The notes: a model not told the origin generated them from the letters alone. 64,000 bases of DNA from Pseudisothecium myosuroides (GCA_951799445.1 OX637290.1:26282987-26346986), one strand, 5' to 3'; shown: positions 46,757 to 57,991, counted from the stretch's first letter. Numbers and translations: made by a program.

Positions 46757-48569
46757 CTATATAATTTTAAATAATTTGTTTTTTCAGAGAATATATTCTA
46801 GAATTTTTTCATTTTCAAAGATTGAAAATCAAGTTTTTTTATTGATTTGTTTTTTGTTTTTATTGTTTTTGTTTTTTACCAAAGACTCTCAATTCAATCA
46901 TTTGTATAAAATTTTATAAAATCAATTCTATAGTACAAAATTTAAGTCAAGAGAATTCAAAGCCTTGTAATCTTTTTTTAGTTTAGAATGTTATGTTCTT
47001 TTCTTGCTACAAAAATTTGTGTAATTGAATGCAAAAGCAAAAAAATAAAAATATTTTCCAATCTATCTTCCAACACTAATTTATTCTATCAATAAAGGTA
47101 CACAATTAGTGTCATTATTATTTATTTATTTACTTAGAAATTAGTAAAATAAAATAATATTTTAGCCTTTACAAATTTAAAATAGAATGGCTTTGGTAAA
47201 TTGGTGTCACACTCACTTTTAGGACATATAAATCAATGTAGTATGGTTGGGATGTGTGTCCCATGCGTACTAATTGACAGTTTGGTTGAATAGTTTTTTC
47301 CATTCAACTAAATTCAATATATGGGGAAATAAAACATATTCAAGAAGTAAAAGTCAAACCTAATTATTTTACCACTATACTAGAAAAAGGGGTGTTAGAG
47401 CGTGGTTGCAAAGATCATATTGGACTTTGGCTCTAATTCTAACATTATTGTTTGGTACTCAATTACTTGCTTTCTAGTATTAAACTTGCACTTTTTTTCT
47501 ATTATTAAACAACTCTTTTCTATTAGTGTTTAAACATTTATTTTTGAACATTTAAGATTGGGCATTTGGTATATATCTAGAGCAATTAAGTCAATAAGAT
47601 CTCAAACTCATCCCAAATTGGATTGAGAATGAAAAAAAACAAAGGTTGTAAAAAATATGAATATTATTCTACATTAACAATGTGCCTTTGGCTTCTAATG
47701 ACAAAAAAAAGAGTCTTAGTATTGCATGTGAAGGATTTTAGAGATATAGTTAGCTTTTATAATGAAGATTAGCTAAATGAAGTATAGATATCTATTATGG
47801 CTCTTCTCCCAATTACGTCTACTACATACACTTGTCTAAAAATTGTTGGCTTAAAATGTTGAACTTAAGTTAATATTTTGGGATTGCAATCAGTAGAGGA
47901 ACTTACATTAGAGTATGCTTATCTTAAGTCAACTCATTGGTTGATCATGACCACATTTAAGGTTTATTTTCACTGAATTTCATGTCCCACTAAATTCTCA
48001 AAATTTGATTGGTGTAAGATTTGGAGCTTCATACTACATTCTAATGCCCAAAGTTTAATATACTCAAAAATATGAATTCCAAATTTCCAAATTTTATCTT
48101 GCATAGAAAATTAAAAAATTCAGCATCTTTCCAAGGGGCCAAATGAGGGGTTGAGTTTGCAGGCTGTTAAACCAGTCCCACAAAGTGCAATCAGTAGGTT
48201 GAAAATGCAAGAACTGGGGGATAAATGTGAAAAAGCCCCCTCTTTTACGTTGTTCTTGTCCCATGTTAGTCACTCCCCTACCTAAGGTAAGCTAGCCTAT
48301 TACCACCCTGATTTGTAATTTGAATATCTTGGGGTCAAAAGTAGTATGAACACATATTTTACAGAGGTGTGCGCTTGTTTCACAATCAAACACTGGTGGA
48401 ATTATAATTTTTTGATTAAAATTGTAATTTCTATGAATTTCTGAAATTACAAAAACGTTCATTATTGGAGCCATAATTGTCCTCTAAACACCCCATAACC
48501 ACCATTCTATGTATCTATTAGCATTGAAGTATCCACCAATCAAAGACCGACACCTCACCGATGTTGGTA
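46757..48569. other. intergenic DNA, no gene seen
   Basis: CACTATACTAGAAAAAGGGG near 47382-47401 resembles a CACTA-type terminus but no partner end is visible. The segment about 48125-48245 is a partial relative of MITE J1 (AGGGGCCAAATGAGGGG, AAAGCCCCCT). Confidence 0.4.
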
Positions 48570-49483
48570 TTAACCCCTAAAGGACCGTTGTTCCTTCGGG
48601 GGACAAATGTGATTTCGGGCAGGTACCTACGGGCTGAAATTTTGTCCTGATTTTTTGAAACTTTTTTTGAAGATAGAATAATTGATAAGCTTTGTGGGAA
48701 TATAATTTTTTTCACAATCGGTGCCTGGGAACAACAATTATGACCAAATAAGTTCAAAACAAGGGACGGGGGGCAGGCCGGGTAGCAAAAAAGAATTTGC
48801 AAAAATTTGAATATTTTTTTAATATTTTTTTTCTCATAGATTTTTTTTTTGTCTATGTGGAAAGCTTTGATTCATTTCATTTGGATTTGTTATGAGAAAG
48901 TTATGGACATTCTTGTTTTTCGGGTAGTTAGAGTATCTTCTTGTAAAAATAACTTGTAGGATTCAATTCTGAATGCAATTTTAAAAAAATTCAAATTTTT
49001 TTTTTGCATGGTTGAGTTTACTTGCTAGAACAATCTCACCATTGGGATTAATGCACTTTAATTCCATCTAAAAGATATTAATATTTTAGGTTTTCCTTCT
49101 ATCTTGTACTTACAATACTTCTATTTAACAATTATTTTAAGAATGAGAATTAAGTTTTTTTGAATTTTTTTTCCCCCTAGACTCTTAACTCAATTCTCCA
49201 CTATAAAGATTTAAAGCTCAAAACTTTGTAGTGCAAAAATTTTAAGTTAAAAATGCTCAAAGTCAAAAAATCTAGTCCCGCAAGGTGCTAAAAAAATGTT
49301 TTTTTCCACTTTAAACGCACATATCTTGCAATCTGTGCGGTGAAAAATTCTGAAATTTTTTCCACACTTTTTAATACTAGTTAGGTGAAAGATCCTACGG
49401 TTAGATGTGAACAAAAATAATAATTTAAAAAAAAAATCTTTGCTATAGAAATGGCAGTTTTCAGTGTTTTTTGAAGGGGTTAA
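48570..49483 (+). mobile_element. TTAA-bounded element A6
   Basis: It starts TTAACCCCTAAAGGACCGTT. The right end has lost most of the inverted repeat and reads TTTTTTGAAGGGGTTAA, a small internal deletion just inside the TTAA. The interior follows A5 and A7 closely. Non-coding. Confidence 0.85.
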
Positions 49484-49731
49484 GGCTTTGATTTTGTCAA
49501 TAAACTACATGAATTTGGAAGAGTTCTATGGTGGAGATGGGGCCAAAACTCAAATGGCAGGAATAGGTGACTGGTGGAAGTAGGTTGCTCTTCCGTAATT
49601 TGGGGCCTCTGATTGCAAATCTGAATTCAGAATTTGCCAAAAAAAAATCATGTGCAAAAAATTAAAAGAATTCTGCGTTTTCCCTGGGGTAAAATTCCTG
49701 CATTTTTACCCTACTGGTCCCACTTTGTGGG

Positions 49732-50324
49732 ATGGGTTCAGTTCCCTCCATCCGGCCCTTCTTCAGGCAGTGCGTGGATAGGACCAAGTTGGCCCGCATT
49801 CTGACGCTTCTGCAGGTCTCACTGAGCGGCAGCACCCTTCAATCAGCCTGCACCCCACCCACTCAACCGCCCCAAACGGGACCATGGCCATCATCCGAAC
49901 TGATGACGGTAAGCTTACGTTATGTTACGCCAGGCCTGCTGCCGGGTCAAGGAGATCTGCTCAAGTGCTCATCATTCTCATTCAAGATGTCAAAGTCCCA
50001 ACCCCACTTTTGGGGGGCCAGCATGCAGGATATTTTGTGAGCTTCAATTTAATTCCCATATTGCACCAGTTTTTCAAGTACCACGTCTGGTTATTTTCTC
50101 AATTGTTTACTGTAAATAAAAAGTTTATGGATTTCTTTCACCAATTTTTGGCCGATGTTTTCAAAATGCAACGGGGGTTTTCCTTCATTCCACCGGCTAA
50201 CTTTGAACTAGCCGCCCTGTTTTTTCCTGAACATTACCTACTCTCAGCCTCACTATTGGAATTCTTCTTCCCACCATCCTCCCTTGCACCAAACATTGGT
50301 GCACAAACCCACAGTATTATATGA
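49732..50324 (+). CDS. possible gene fragment, product unknown
   Basis: A stretch less AT-rich than its neighbours carries two overlapping plus-strand open frames, 49732-50040 (102 codons) and 49884-50324 (146 codons, MAIIRTDDGKLTL...). The second frame reads through hydrophobic and aromatic-rich segments (SFNLIPILHQFFKY, LAALFFPEHYLLSASLLEFFF) that could suggest membrane association, but no family is recognised. It lies between element A6 and element P3, directly after sequence related to MITE J. It may be a fragment carried by a transposon or a chance frame. Confidence 0.2.
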
Positions 50325-50369
50325 TTATTGCCATCTCATTAACAATCTCGTTGTGCACTCTTGCTAATG

Positions 50370-50577
50370 TAACATTCAGTAGAAAGCACTGGGGTTGCCT
50401 TGGCTTAGAGTAGATGGCGTGGGATATTCCACACTCAATAGTACTCCATCAGCAACTAAGCGGACATGTGGAGGATGCAAAAGAAATGTAGTGAGCATGA
50501 AGACTATTGGGTGGGGAATATCCTTCATTATCTCCTATAGAGCAAAAGGCAATGCCCATGTCTGCTACTAAATGTTA
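50370..50577. mobile_element. short P-family element P3
   Basis: The ends TAACATTCAGTAG and CTACTAAATGTTA match the ends of P1. At 208 bp it is an internally deleted derivative; ATATTCCACAC near 50419 matches the terminal hairpin region of P1. Confidence 0.65.
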
Positions 50578-50586
50578 TGAACTCCA

Positions 50587-52601
50587 TTAACCCTAAAGTC
50601 CCAAGGCCATTTTTATATCAAAAACAATTCAAAATTGCCAGTTCTACTACTTTTATACAAGAAAAAATATATATATTTTTTTAGAATTTAATCATTGGAT
50701 CTTGTACTTCACTTGTCTCAAATCATGTGTTAAAAATTTCATGAAGTCTGGCTGCATAGATTGGAAGATATTAGCATTCAAAGTTGGAAAATTTGTTTTC
50801 TTGAAAATTGACTTGCAATTTCGGATGACTTTGACCGCCATTTGTGGAACTTTTTTGCACCACAGACTTTGAATTTAAGTTTTTTTTTGTTGAAGAATTC
50901 AATTGAGAGTCTAGGAAAAAAAATACAAAAAAAACTACACTTGATTTTCATTCCTTAAAAAATTGTTAAGTAGAAGTAGTTCTAAGATTGAAAGAAAAAC
51001 TAAATTTTTAGTAGCTCTAAGATGGGTTTAGGGTATTATTATCCCAATGGTGTGATTTTTTTAAGAAAGCAAACATAACCTTGTCAAAAAAAATTGTAAA
51101 AATTGTAAAAATTTCATTAAAAAATGAACCCTATAAATTATTTTTTCAAGAAGATGCTCACATTGCCCAAAAAACAAGATTGTCTAGAACTTTCACATAA
51201 CAAATCCAAATGGAATGAATCAAAGCTTTTCATATAGGGGTGAATGCAAGAAACAACTATACTATTTGTTGCGTTCCGTCACACCTTAGTTTTTGATTTT
51301 GGTTTTGGCTATAACTTTTGTGTTTTAGGTCCAAATCACTCAAAATTTATAGGGAAGGTAATTATAACTATTATATACTATACCTGATTTTTGAGGATTT
51401 TTAAAAAATAATTTACTATTTTTAAACAACCCCAAAAATTTCTCACAATGGCTGATTTAGGGGTTTTTAGCACCATTTAAGCGCAAAAAAACGAATTTTG
51501 AGCTGAAATTTGGAGAGGATGGTCTCTTAGTAGACAGATAGCTACTATCCAAAGGAATTTAAAAAATACTTATTTTTATGTGGTGTAGAGGTGCACAAAG
51601 AGAGCTTCTTTCTACATTTTTTTTCAAAGATATAAAACAATATTTTGGTGATTTTTTTGGTCAAATCTCATCACCAAAAAGTCTTCTCAAATACTCTATT
51701 TTTATATATTTTTTAAAAAAAATCCTATATTTTACAAATTAAAATGTTAGAAGTGGTATTTTCTTCACCGGACTTTTGGACATAGAATTCACATAGAATT
51801 CCGGTGAAGAAAATACCACTTCTAAAATTTTAATTTATAAAAAATAGGATTTTTTTTTAAAATATATAAAAATTGAGTATTTGAGAAGACTTTTTGGTAA
51901 TGAGATTTGACCAAAAAAATCACCAAAATATTGTTTTATCTCTTTGAAAAAAAATGTAGAAAGAAGCTCTCTTTGTGCACCTCTACACCACATAAAAATA
52001 AGTATTTTTAGAATTCCTTTGGATAGTAGCTATCTGTCTACTAAGAGACCATCCTCTCCAAATTTCAGCTCAAAATTCGTTTTTTTGCGCTTAAATGGTG
52101 CTAAAAACCCCTAAATTAGCCATTGTGAGAAATTTTTGGGGTTGTTTAAAAATAGTAAATTATTTTTGAAAAATCCTCAAAATCAGGTATAGTATATAAT
52201 AGTTATGAGTAGCTTCCATGTAAATTTCGAGTCATTTGGAGCTAAAATACAAAAGTTATGGCCAAAACAAAAATAAAATACTAAGGTGTGACATCGCATT
52301 AAGTGTTTCTTGCAATCACCCATAGATAAAATTACAATCTATAAGAAATAAAAATTATAAATTATGAAAAAAAAATTGTGCAAGGAGATTTCTGCCGTCC
52401 GCAGTATAAAAAAAAGGACCTTTTGTGCCATAACTTTTGCTCTCAGTAACCGATTGAAATAAAAATTATATTCATAGAAAGCTAATGTACTTTTCTATCT
52501 TCACAAAAAGTCTCAAAAAATTATGATGAGTATTGAGGTCGTAGGAGCTTGTCCAAAATCCATTTTGTCACTTGAGGGGACAATGAGACTTTAGGGGTTA
52601 A
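50587..52601 (-). mobile_element. TTAA-bounded element B3, split by L2
   Basis: The left end is TTAACCCTAAAGTCCCAAGG and the right end is GAGACTTTAGGGGTTAA. The body is a B-type element on the minus strand, with GGATTTTGG-side hairpin sequence partly lost. A 1,084-bp foldback element (51238-52321) interrupts it; without that it is about 930 bp. Confidence 0.85.
51238..52321. mobile_element. 1.1-kb palindromic TIR element L2
   Basis: The ends GGGTGAATGCAAGAAACA and TGTTTCTTGCAATCACCC lie at the tips of a near-complete palindrome with arms of about 530 nt around a short centre near 51778-51810 (CTTCACCGG...CCGGTGAAG). ATAG flanks both sides. The end motif GGGTNNNTGCAAGAAA and the 4-bp duplication are shared with L1, and the arm sequence aligns with the L1 interior, so L2 looks like an inverted dimer of an L-type element. 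Confidence 0.85.
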
Positions 52602-52744
52602 CTTGGCAATTGAAGCCAACCTTGTTAGCAATAGCAAGGGTGTAACCATGATTATCACCTCATGGTAATAAGCACAAACATCTACTAACATGCTCCATTT
52701 TCTTGTGCCCATGATGTAGACTCCCACAAAGTAATAAGGGTCGG

Positions 52745-52956
52745 GGTGAATAGGCCCCTTGCTTGGCCCTCCAAGTCATTCTAGGGGTGCAAGTAAAAAA
52801 AAAGCCCCCTATTTTGTGCTTGATTAATTTACCTCTCCTAGCTAATTTGGGGCCTCCAATTGCAAATATGAAATCAAAATTTGTAAATTTTATCATTTGT
52901 GGAAAATAAAAAATTCAACGCTTTCCTGAGGGGCCGAACAAGGGGGTCTGTTCACC
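52745..52956. mobile_element. MITE J3
   Basis: The ends GGTGAATAGGCCCCTTGCTT and CGAACAAGGGGGTCTGTTCACC are imperfect inverted repeats 212 bp apart, matching J1. AAAGCCCCCTATTTTGTG and TTTGGGGCCTCC blocks also match J relatives. Confidence 0.6.
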
Positions 52957-53027
52957 TTGCTGTACTAAGGACTCCAAGGTATGGGTAGCAATCATCATTT
53001 GGTTGCCTTCTACATTGAATAGAGGTT

Positions 53028-53929
53028 TTAACCCCTAAATGCCCAAGGCATTTTCTGGCTCCGAAACCATTGAAAATTGTCATTTCTGCTGCAATCGCTC
53101 TCTAAACCAAAAAAAGCATCTTTTTTAGAATCTAACTGTAGGATCTTGTACTTAACTTGTCTTAAATCATGTGGTAAAAATTTCATAAAGTTTGACCGTA
53201 CGAATTGGAAGATATTAGCATTTGAAGTTGGAAAAAAAATTGAACTGTGGCCTGCAATTTCAGATGACTTTGACGGCCATTTGTGGATTTTTTTTGCACT
53301 ACACATCATAAAGTTAAATTTTTTTATGTTGAATATTTGAGTTGAGAGTCGGAGAAATAAATTTAGAATGTCAAAACTTGATTTTCACATATAAAAAAAT
53401 TACTAAGTAGAAGTAGGTCCAAAATTGAACAAAACACTAAATCATTGATAGCTCTTAGGTGGAATTAAAACACCATAATCCCAATGGTGGGATTTTTCTT
53501 GCAAACAAACTTAATCTTGTCAAAAAAAAAATTGAAAAAAATTGAAAATTGCATTAAAAAAAGAAGTCTATAAGTTGTTTTTTGAAGAAGATTCTTAGAT
53601 TGTCCAAAAAACAAGATTGTCCATAACTTTCTCATTCTAAGTCCAAATAGAATGAATCAAAGCTTCAAATGTAGACAAAAACATGGTCTTTGAGATTTGA
53701 TTTGATTTGATTTTTTTTAAATCAATTTTTTAAAGCTTTTTTTTCTGCAGAGCGAACTGCTTTTTCGACTTTGGGTGGCATAACTTTTGCTGCCGAGCAC
53801 CGATTGAAAAAAAATTATATTTTAAGAAAGCTAGTGTGATTTTCTACATTTAAAAAAAGTTAAAAAAATCAAGTCAAAATTAGAGGTTACACGGGCCTGC
53901 CAAGGGGACTTTGGACATTTAGGGGTTAA
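53028..53929 (-). mobile_element. TTAA-bounded element B4
   Basis: The left end is TTAACCCCTAAATGCCCAAG and the right end is TTGGACATTTAGGGGTTAA, both carrying the same T-for-G change (AAATG/CATTT). Body as B2 on the minus strand. The subterminal hairpin is largely lost (GCCAAGGGGACTTTGG). Non-coding. Confidence 0.9.
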
Positions 53930-54704
53930 GGGGACCCATACTAATTAATCGACATTTCACACTATAGAAATATTTATCTTGGTTGTTATTGAAGTGTCCA
54001 GGGGTTGTACATCATGTTTCAAACATCTACACTTTTCCACAATAAGTCCCTTTAATTTTTTGGTCCCCTTACTACCCCTATTCACTGTAGGGTATTGACA
54101 TTATTTAGCTTCATGCACCCTTTTTTTTTTACACCTGCGGACCTGCCTTTCATCCCTTTTCACTCACCCTTTTTTTTTATACACCTGCCTTTCATCCCTT
54201 TTCACTCACCCTTTTTTTTTATACACCTGCCTTTCATCCCTTTTCAGTTGGTTCCAAAACAGTAAGAACATAGATATATTTGACTTTTTATTATTTTTCA
54301 AGTTTTCATCCATTTGGGCAGTGCCCAACCAAAAGGTCTGTCGGTGCCTTAGCAGACAGAGTGTGTAACTTTTAATGTGCAGGGAATGAACTTAATAATG
54401 CACTGTCCGGCCGGGATGCGGCCCAGAGTTGGCCAGAAGTGAGTGGGAGTCTCTTTGTTGTAACTTACCATCCATCCATCCGCATCCAGTATGCTTGCTG
54501 CCAAAATGTCGGGGAAGTCCAGGACTGTTCCGTGGCTGGGTGTTTACCTCACACTGTGGGCTCCTATTCATTGATTTTGAGTTTCGCTTGTCTTTGTGAG
54601 TGTTGACACAGAGCCCCCATGTTGATGCCAATGAGGACTCCGAGCCTGGAGCCTGGAGCCTGGCCAGTCTTCATTGCAGCATTTGTCATCTGACATGCAC
54701 ATCA
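53930..54704. other. intergenic DNA with a short tandem repeat
   Basis: Apart from the 42-bp tandem repeat listed separately, no feature recognised. An open frame of 79 codons at 54392-54631 (minus) has no known domain. Confidence 0.4.
54116..54245. repeat. 42-bp tandem repeat, three copies
   Basis: Each unit reads CACCC, a T run, then ACACCTGC and CTTTCATCCCTTTTCA. Units start near 54116, 54165 and 54207; the first has a 7-bp extra segment. Confidence 0.85.
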
Positions 54705-54795
54705 TTAACCCCTAATGACCCAAGTGACAATTTTTGGTCGCTGCCCATCTTTTTTGAGCTCCCCGTTTTCAAATTTTGAGTTATAAATAAATAAA
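54705..54795 (+). mobile_element. end fragment of a D-type element, D3
   Basis: TTAACCCCTAATGACCCAAG matches the start of D1 with one change. The similarity does not continue past about 54790, where an AAATA/AT microsatellite begins (54783-54825). No right end found. Confidence 0.4.
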
Positions 54796-54954
54796 TAAAT
54801 AAATATATATATATATATATATATACATACACATACAAACAAAAATAGACTGCAATACTAATCTATTTGCGATGTAAATCCAATGGCAATAGTTTCATCA
54901 AATTCTGAGTTAAACTCCAAAGTGAATAAGTGTAGTATAGTTTACAGCTGATTA

Positions 54955-55886
54955 TTAACCCCTAAAATACCAAGGCATTTTCTGGCTCCAGAACCACTGA
55001 AAACTGCCATTTCTGCTGCGATCACTCCCTAAACCCAAAAAAACTTTTTTTTAAGAATCTAACCGTAGGATCTTGTACTTCACTTGTCTCAGATTATGTG
55101 GTAAAAATTTCAAGACATTTGACCGTTCTGATTGGAAGATATTAGCATTCAAAGTTGGAAAAAAAAGTTTTTTTGAACTGTTTCCTGCAATTTCAGATGA
55201 CTTTGACGGCCATTTGTGGATTTTTTTTGCACTACACAACAAAAAGTTGTAATTTTTTATCTTGAACATTTGAGTTGGGAGTTGGGGAAAAAAATTTCAG
55301 AATGTCAAACCTTGATTTTCACATATAAAAAAATTGTTAAATAGAAGTAGGTCCAAAATTGAACGAAATACTAAATTGTTAATAGCTCTTAGGTGGAATT
55401 AAAACAACATAATCCCAATGGTGGGATTGTTCTTGCAAACAAACTTGAACTCATCAAAAAAAAAAATTGAAAAAATTTGAAAATTGCATTCAAAAATGAA
55501 TTCTATAAGTTAGTTTTTTTGAAGATGCTTAAATTGCCCGAAAAACAAGATTGTCCATAACTTTTTCATTATTAGTCCAAATAGAATGAATCAAAGCTTC
55601 AGATGTAGACAAAAACATGATCTTTGAGGGAAAAAAATAAAAAAAATAAAAAACTTTTTTTTTTTTTTTTTTTTTTTTTCTGCCCGCCGAACTGCTTTTT
55701 TGCTTTAGGATGGCATAACTTTTGCTCCCGGGCACCGATTGAAAAAAAAATTATATTTTTAGAGAGCTAATTTGATTTCCTATCTTCAAAAAAAGTTTCA
55801 AAAAATCAGATCAAAATTTGAGGGCACACGGGCCTGCCCGAAATCTGAAGTGTCCCCCGAGGGGACTTTGGTACTTTAGGGGTTAA
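54955..55886 (-). mobile_element. TTAA-bounded element B5
   Basis: The left end is TTAACCCCTAAAATACCAAG and the right end is TTTGGTACTTTAGGGGTTAA. The hairpin GTCCCCCGAGGGGAC lies just inside the right end, which is the family's left end on the minus strand. A T run of about 30 nt near 55650-55680 is an expansion of the family's poly-A stretch. Non-coding, 932 bp. Element I abuts its right TTAA. Confidence 0.9.
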
Positions 55887-56451
55887 GGGCCACTTTACAC
55901 TTAAAGGCCGGGCCACTTTGCTGTGTCAGAGGCCAAGAATCCTCACTTGTGATTGGACATAATGTTGAAATCAGCCCCAACTCCTTTACACTTAGAGGTC
56001 GGGTTAATTTGGAGGAATGAATTTTTTATTCAATAAAGACATGATCTGACATGGCCCGAGCTTGCTGAATTGGGTGCACCAAAAATGGAGGCCAATTCCT
56101 AGCCTTGGGGCCAAAGTCAGATTTCAATTTTAAAAAACTTATTCTATAAAATACTACTTTTTTCAACAAAGCACATCCGTTGGATTTTGTGCAATCGGCC
56201 TCAAGGGAAATTGGCCCGGCCTTTAGGTATAAAGTGGCCCTGAAAATTTCAGCTCTTTCTTTCTCTTTTGTAGGTTTTCATGAATCGGCCCAACTTCTTG
56301 GCCTCAAGGCCTGTACATATGCGAGAATTGGCCCCTGTTATAATGTTTTTCTAATGGGTAGTTGAGGCTAGCCTCCAGCCCAAAAGGGGCTGAAATTTTG
56401 TGCAATTGGCTTGAAGGAGAATTGGCCCGGCCTCTAGGTGTAAAGCGGCCC
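55887..56451. mobile_element. Harbinger-like MITE I, TAA target duplication
   Basis: The ends GGGCCACTTTACAC...GGCCGGGCC and GGCCCGGCC...GTGTAAAGCGGCCC are long inverted repeats flanked by TAA on both sides (55884-55886 and 56452-56454). The left TAA is part of the right TTAA of element B5, so it inserted into that terminus. Internal copies of the terminal motif lie near 55983 and 56211-56238. Its GGGCCRCTTYACAC ends relate it to H. Confidence 0.85.
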
Positions 56452-56509
56452 TAAGATTCCAAGTTAAATTCCCAAGTTAAGTGGTGTAGTGTAGTTTACA
56501 GATGATTAT

Positions 56510-57991
56510 TTTGGGTTTGGTTTGGACATGGACTAAAAAGTCAGCCAACCAATGTGATTCTTGCGCACCTCTAAATGGTCAGATTCACCTTGAAAAGGGC
56601 AAATTCAAGGGGTTCAAGGAGAAGACAAGTGTCCCATTCTTTTTTCTCTTACAAACACTACTCTCATTTCAATGACCACCTTGCATTGCAAGCTCTACCA
56701 TGAATTGAAAAATGCTTGGAATGTTGTGAAATTTTACATGTACATTTTCAACTCTTTTATCTTTCACTGAGCACAAAAAAGCATCATTTCAAAATATTCT
56801 TTCAAAGATATGCTCCTTTATAGTGCATTGCCACGTACTTCCATCGACCCAAATAAAACTTTAATCCCTAAAGGACCGTTGTCCCTTCGGGGGACAAATA
56901 TGATTTTGGGCAGGGACATACGGGCTGAATTTTTGTTGTGATTTTTTGAAACTTTTTTTGAAGATAGAAAAATTGATTAGCTTTGTGGGAATATAATTTT
57001 TTTCACAATCGGTGCCCGGGAACAATAGTTATGACCAAATAAGCTCAAAACAAGGGACGGGGGGCAACTCGGGCAGCTAAAAAAAATTTGCAAAAATTTG
57101 AATCTTTTTTCAATCTTTTTTCTCATAGATTATATTTTTGTCTATCTGGAAAGCTTTGACTCATTTCATTTGGATTTGTTATGAGAAAGTTATGGACATT
57201 CTTGTTTTTTGAGCAGTTAGAGCATCTTCTTGAAAAAAATAACTTGTAGGATTCATTTCTGAATGCAATTTTTCAATTTTTTCAATTTTTTCAAATTTTT
57301 TTTTCTACATGGTTTAGTTTACTCGCTAGAACAATCTCACCATTGGGATTAGTGCATTTTAATTCCATCTAAAAGATATTAATATTTTAGGTTTTCCTTC
57401 TATCTTGTACCTATTCTACTTAACAATTATTTTAAGATTGAGAATTAAGTTTTTTTGAATTTTTTCCCCCTAGACTCTTAACTCAATTCTCTACTATAAA
57501 GATTTAAAGCTCAAAACTTTGTAGTGCAAAAATTTTAAGTTAAAAATGTTCAAAGTCAAAAAATCTAGTCTCGCAATGTGCTGAAAAACTTGTTTTTTTC
57601 ACTTTAAACGCACATATCTTGCAATCTGTGCGGTCAAAAATTCTGAAATTTTTTCCACACATTTTCATACTAGTTAGGTGTAAGATCATACGGCTAGATG
57701 TTCAAAATAAACATTTTTCAAATTCTTTTACTCTTTGCTATAGAAATGGCAGTTTTCAGTGATTTTGGGCAGAAAAAAGGCCTTGGGCCTTTAGAGGTTA
57801 AATATAAATATATCCTAAAACGTGCGGTCAATTTTTTTGAATTTTTTTGAGGTGCTCACTGTCAATGTGAATTTCAAGATCATATGGGCAAATTCTATTT
57901 GATCTTAAGAAAAAATGAGCAACCAAATTGCTCAAGTTCTAGGTAGTTGGGGCCCATTTTGAAAGTGCCCCCCCAGGTCATTAGGGATTAA
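56510..57991 (-). mobile_element. TTAA-bounded element D2, split by A7
   Basis: The right end is GGTCATTAGGGATTAA, the complement of the D1 start. The body matches D1 on the minus strand up to the TTTGGGTTTGGTTTGGACATG block near 56510. Element A7 interrupts it at a TTAA that is single (AGTTAAATC on the complementary strand) in D1. Confidence 0.65.
56861..57801 (+). mobile_element. TTAA-bounded element A7 nested in D2
   Basis: It starts TTAATCCCTAAAGGACCGTT and ends CTTGGGCCTTTAGAGGTTAA. The A-type hairpin GTCCCTTCGGGGGAC is intact. Length 941 bp, non-coding. The flanks AAATAAAACT and ATATAAATATA match the uninterrupted D1 around a single TTAA. Confidence 0.9.

Noticed and set aside
46400..46774. 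124-codon open frame with an Asp/Asn-rich C-terminus
   Set aside because: It spans the end of element A5 and the trinucleotide tract; the acidic tail is the translated repeat.
47382..47410. Possible CACTA element starting CACTATACTAGAAAAAGGGG
   Set aside because: One terminus only; no inverted partner or 3-bp duplication found within several kb.
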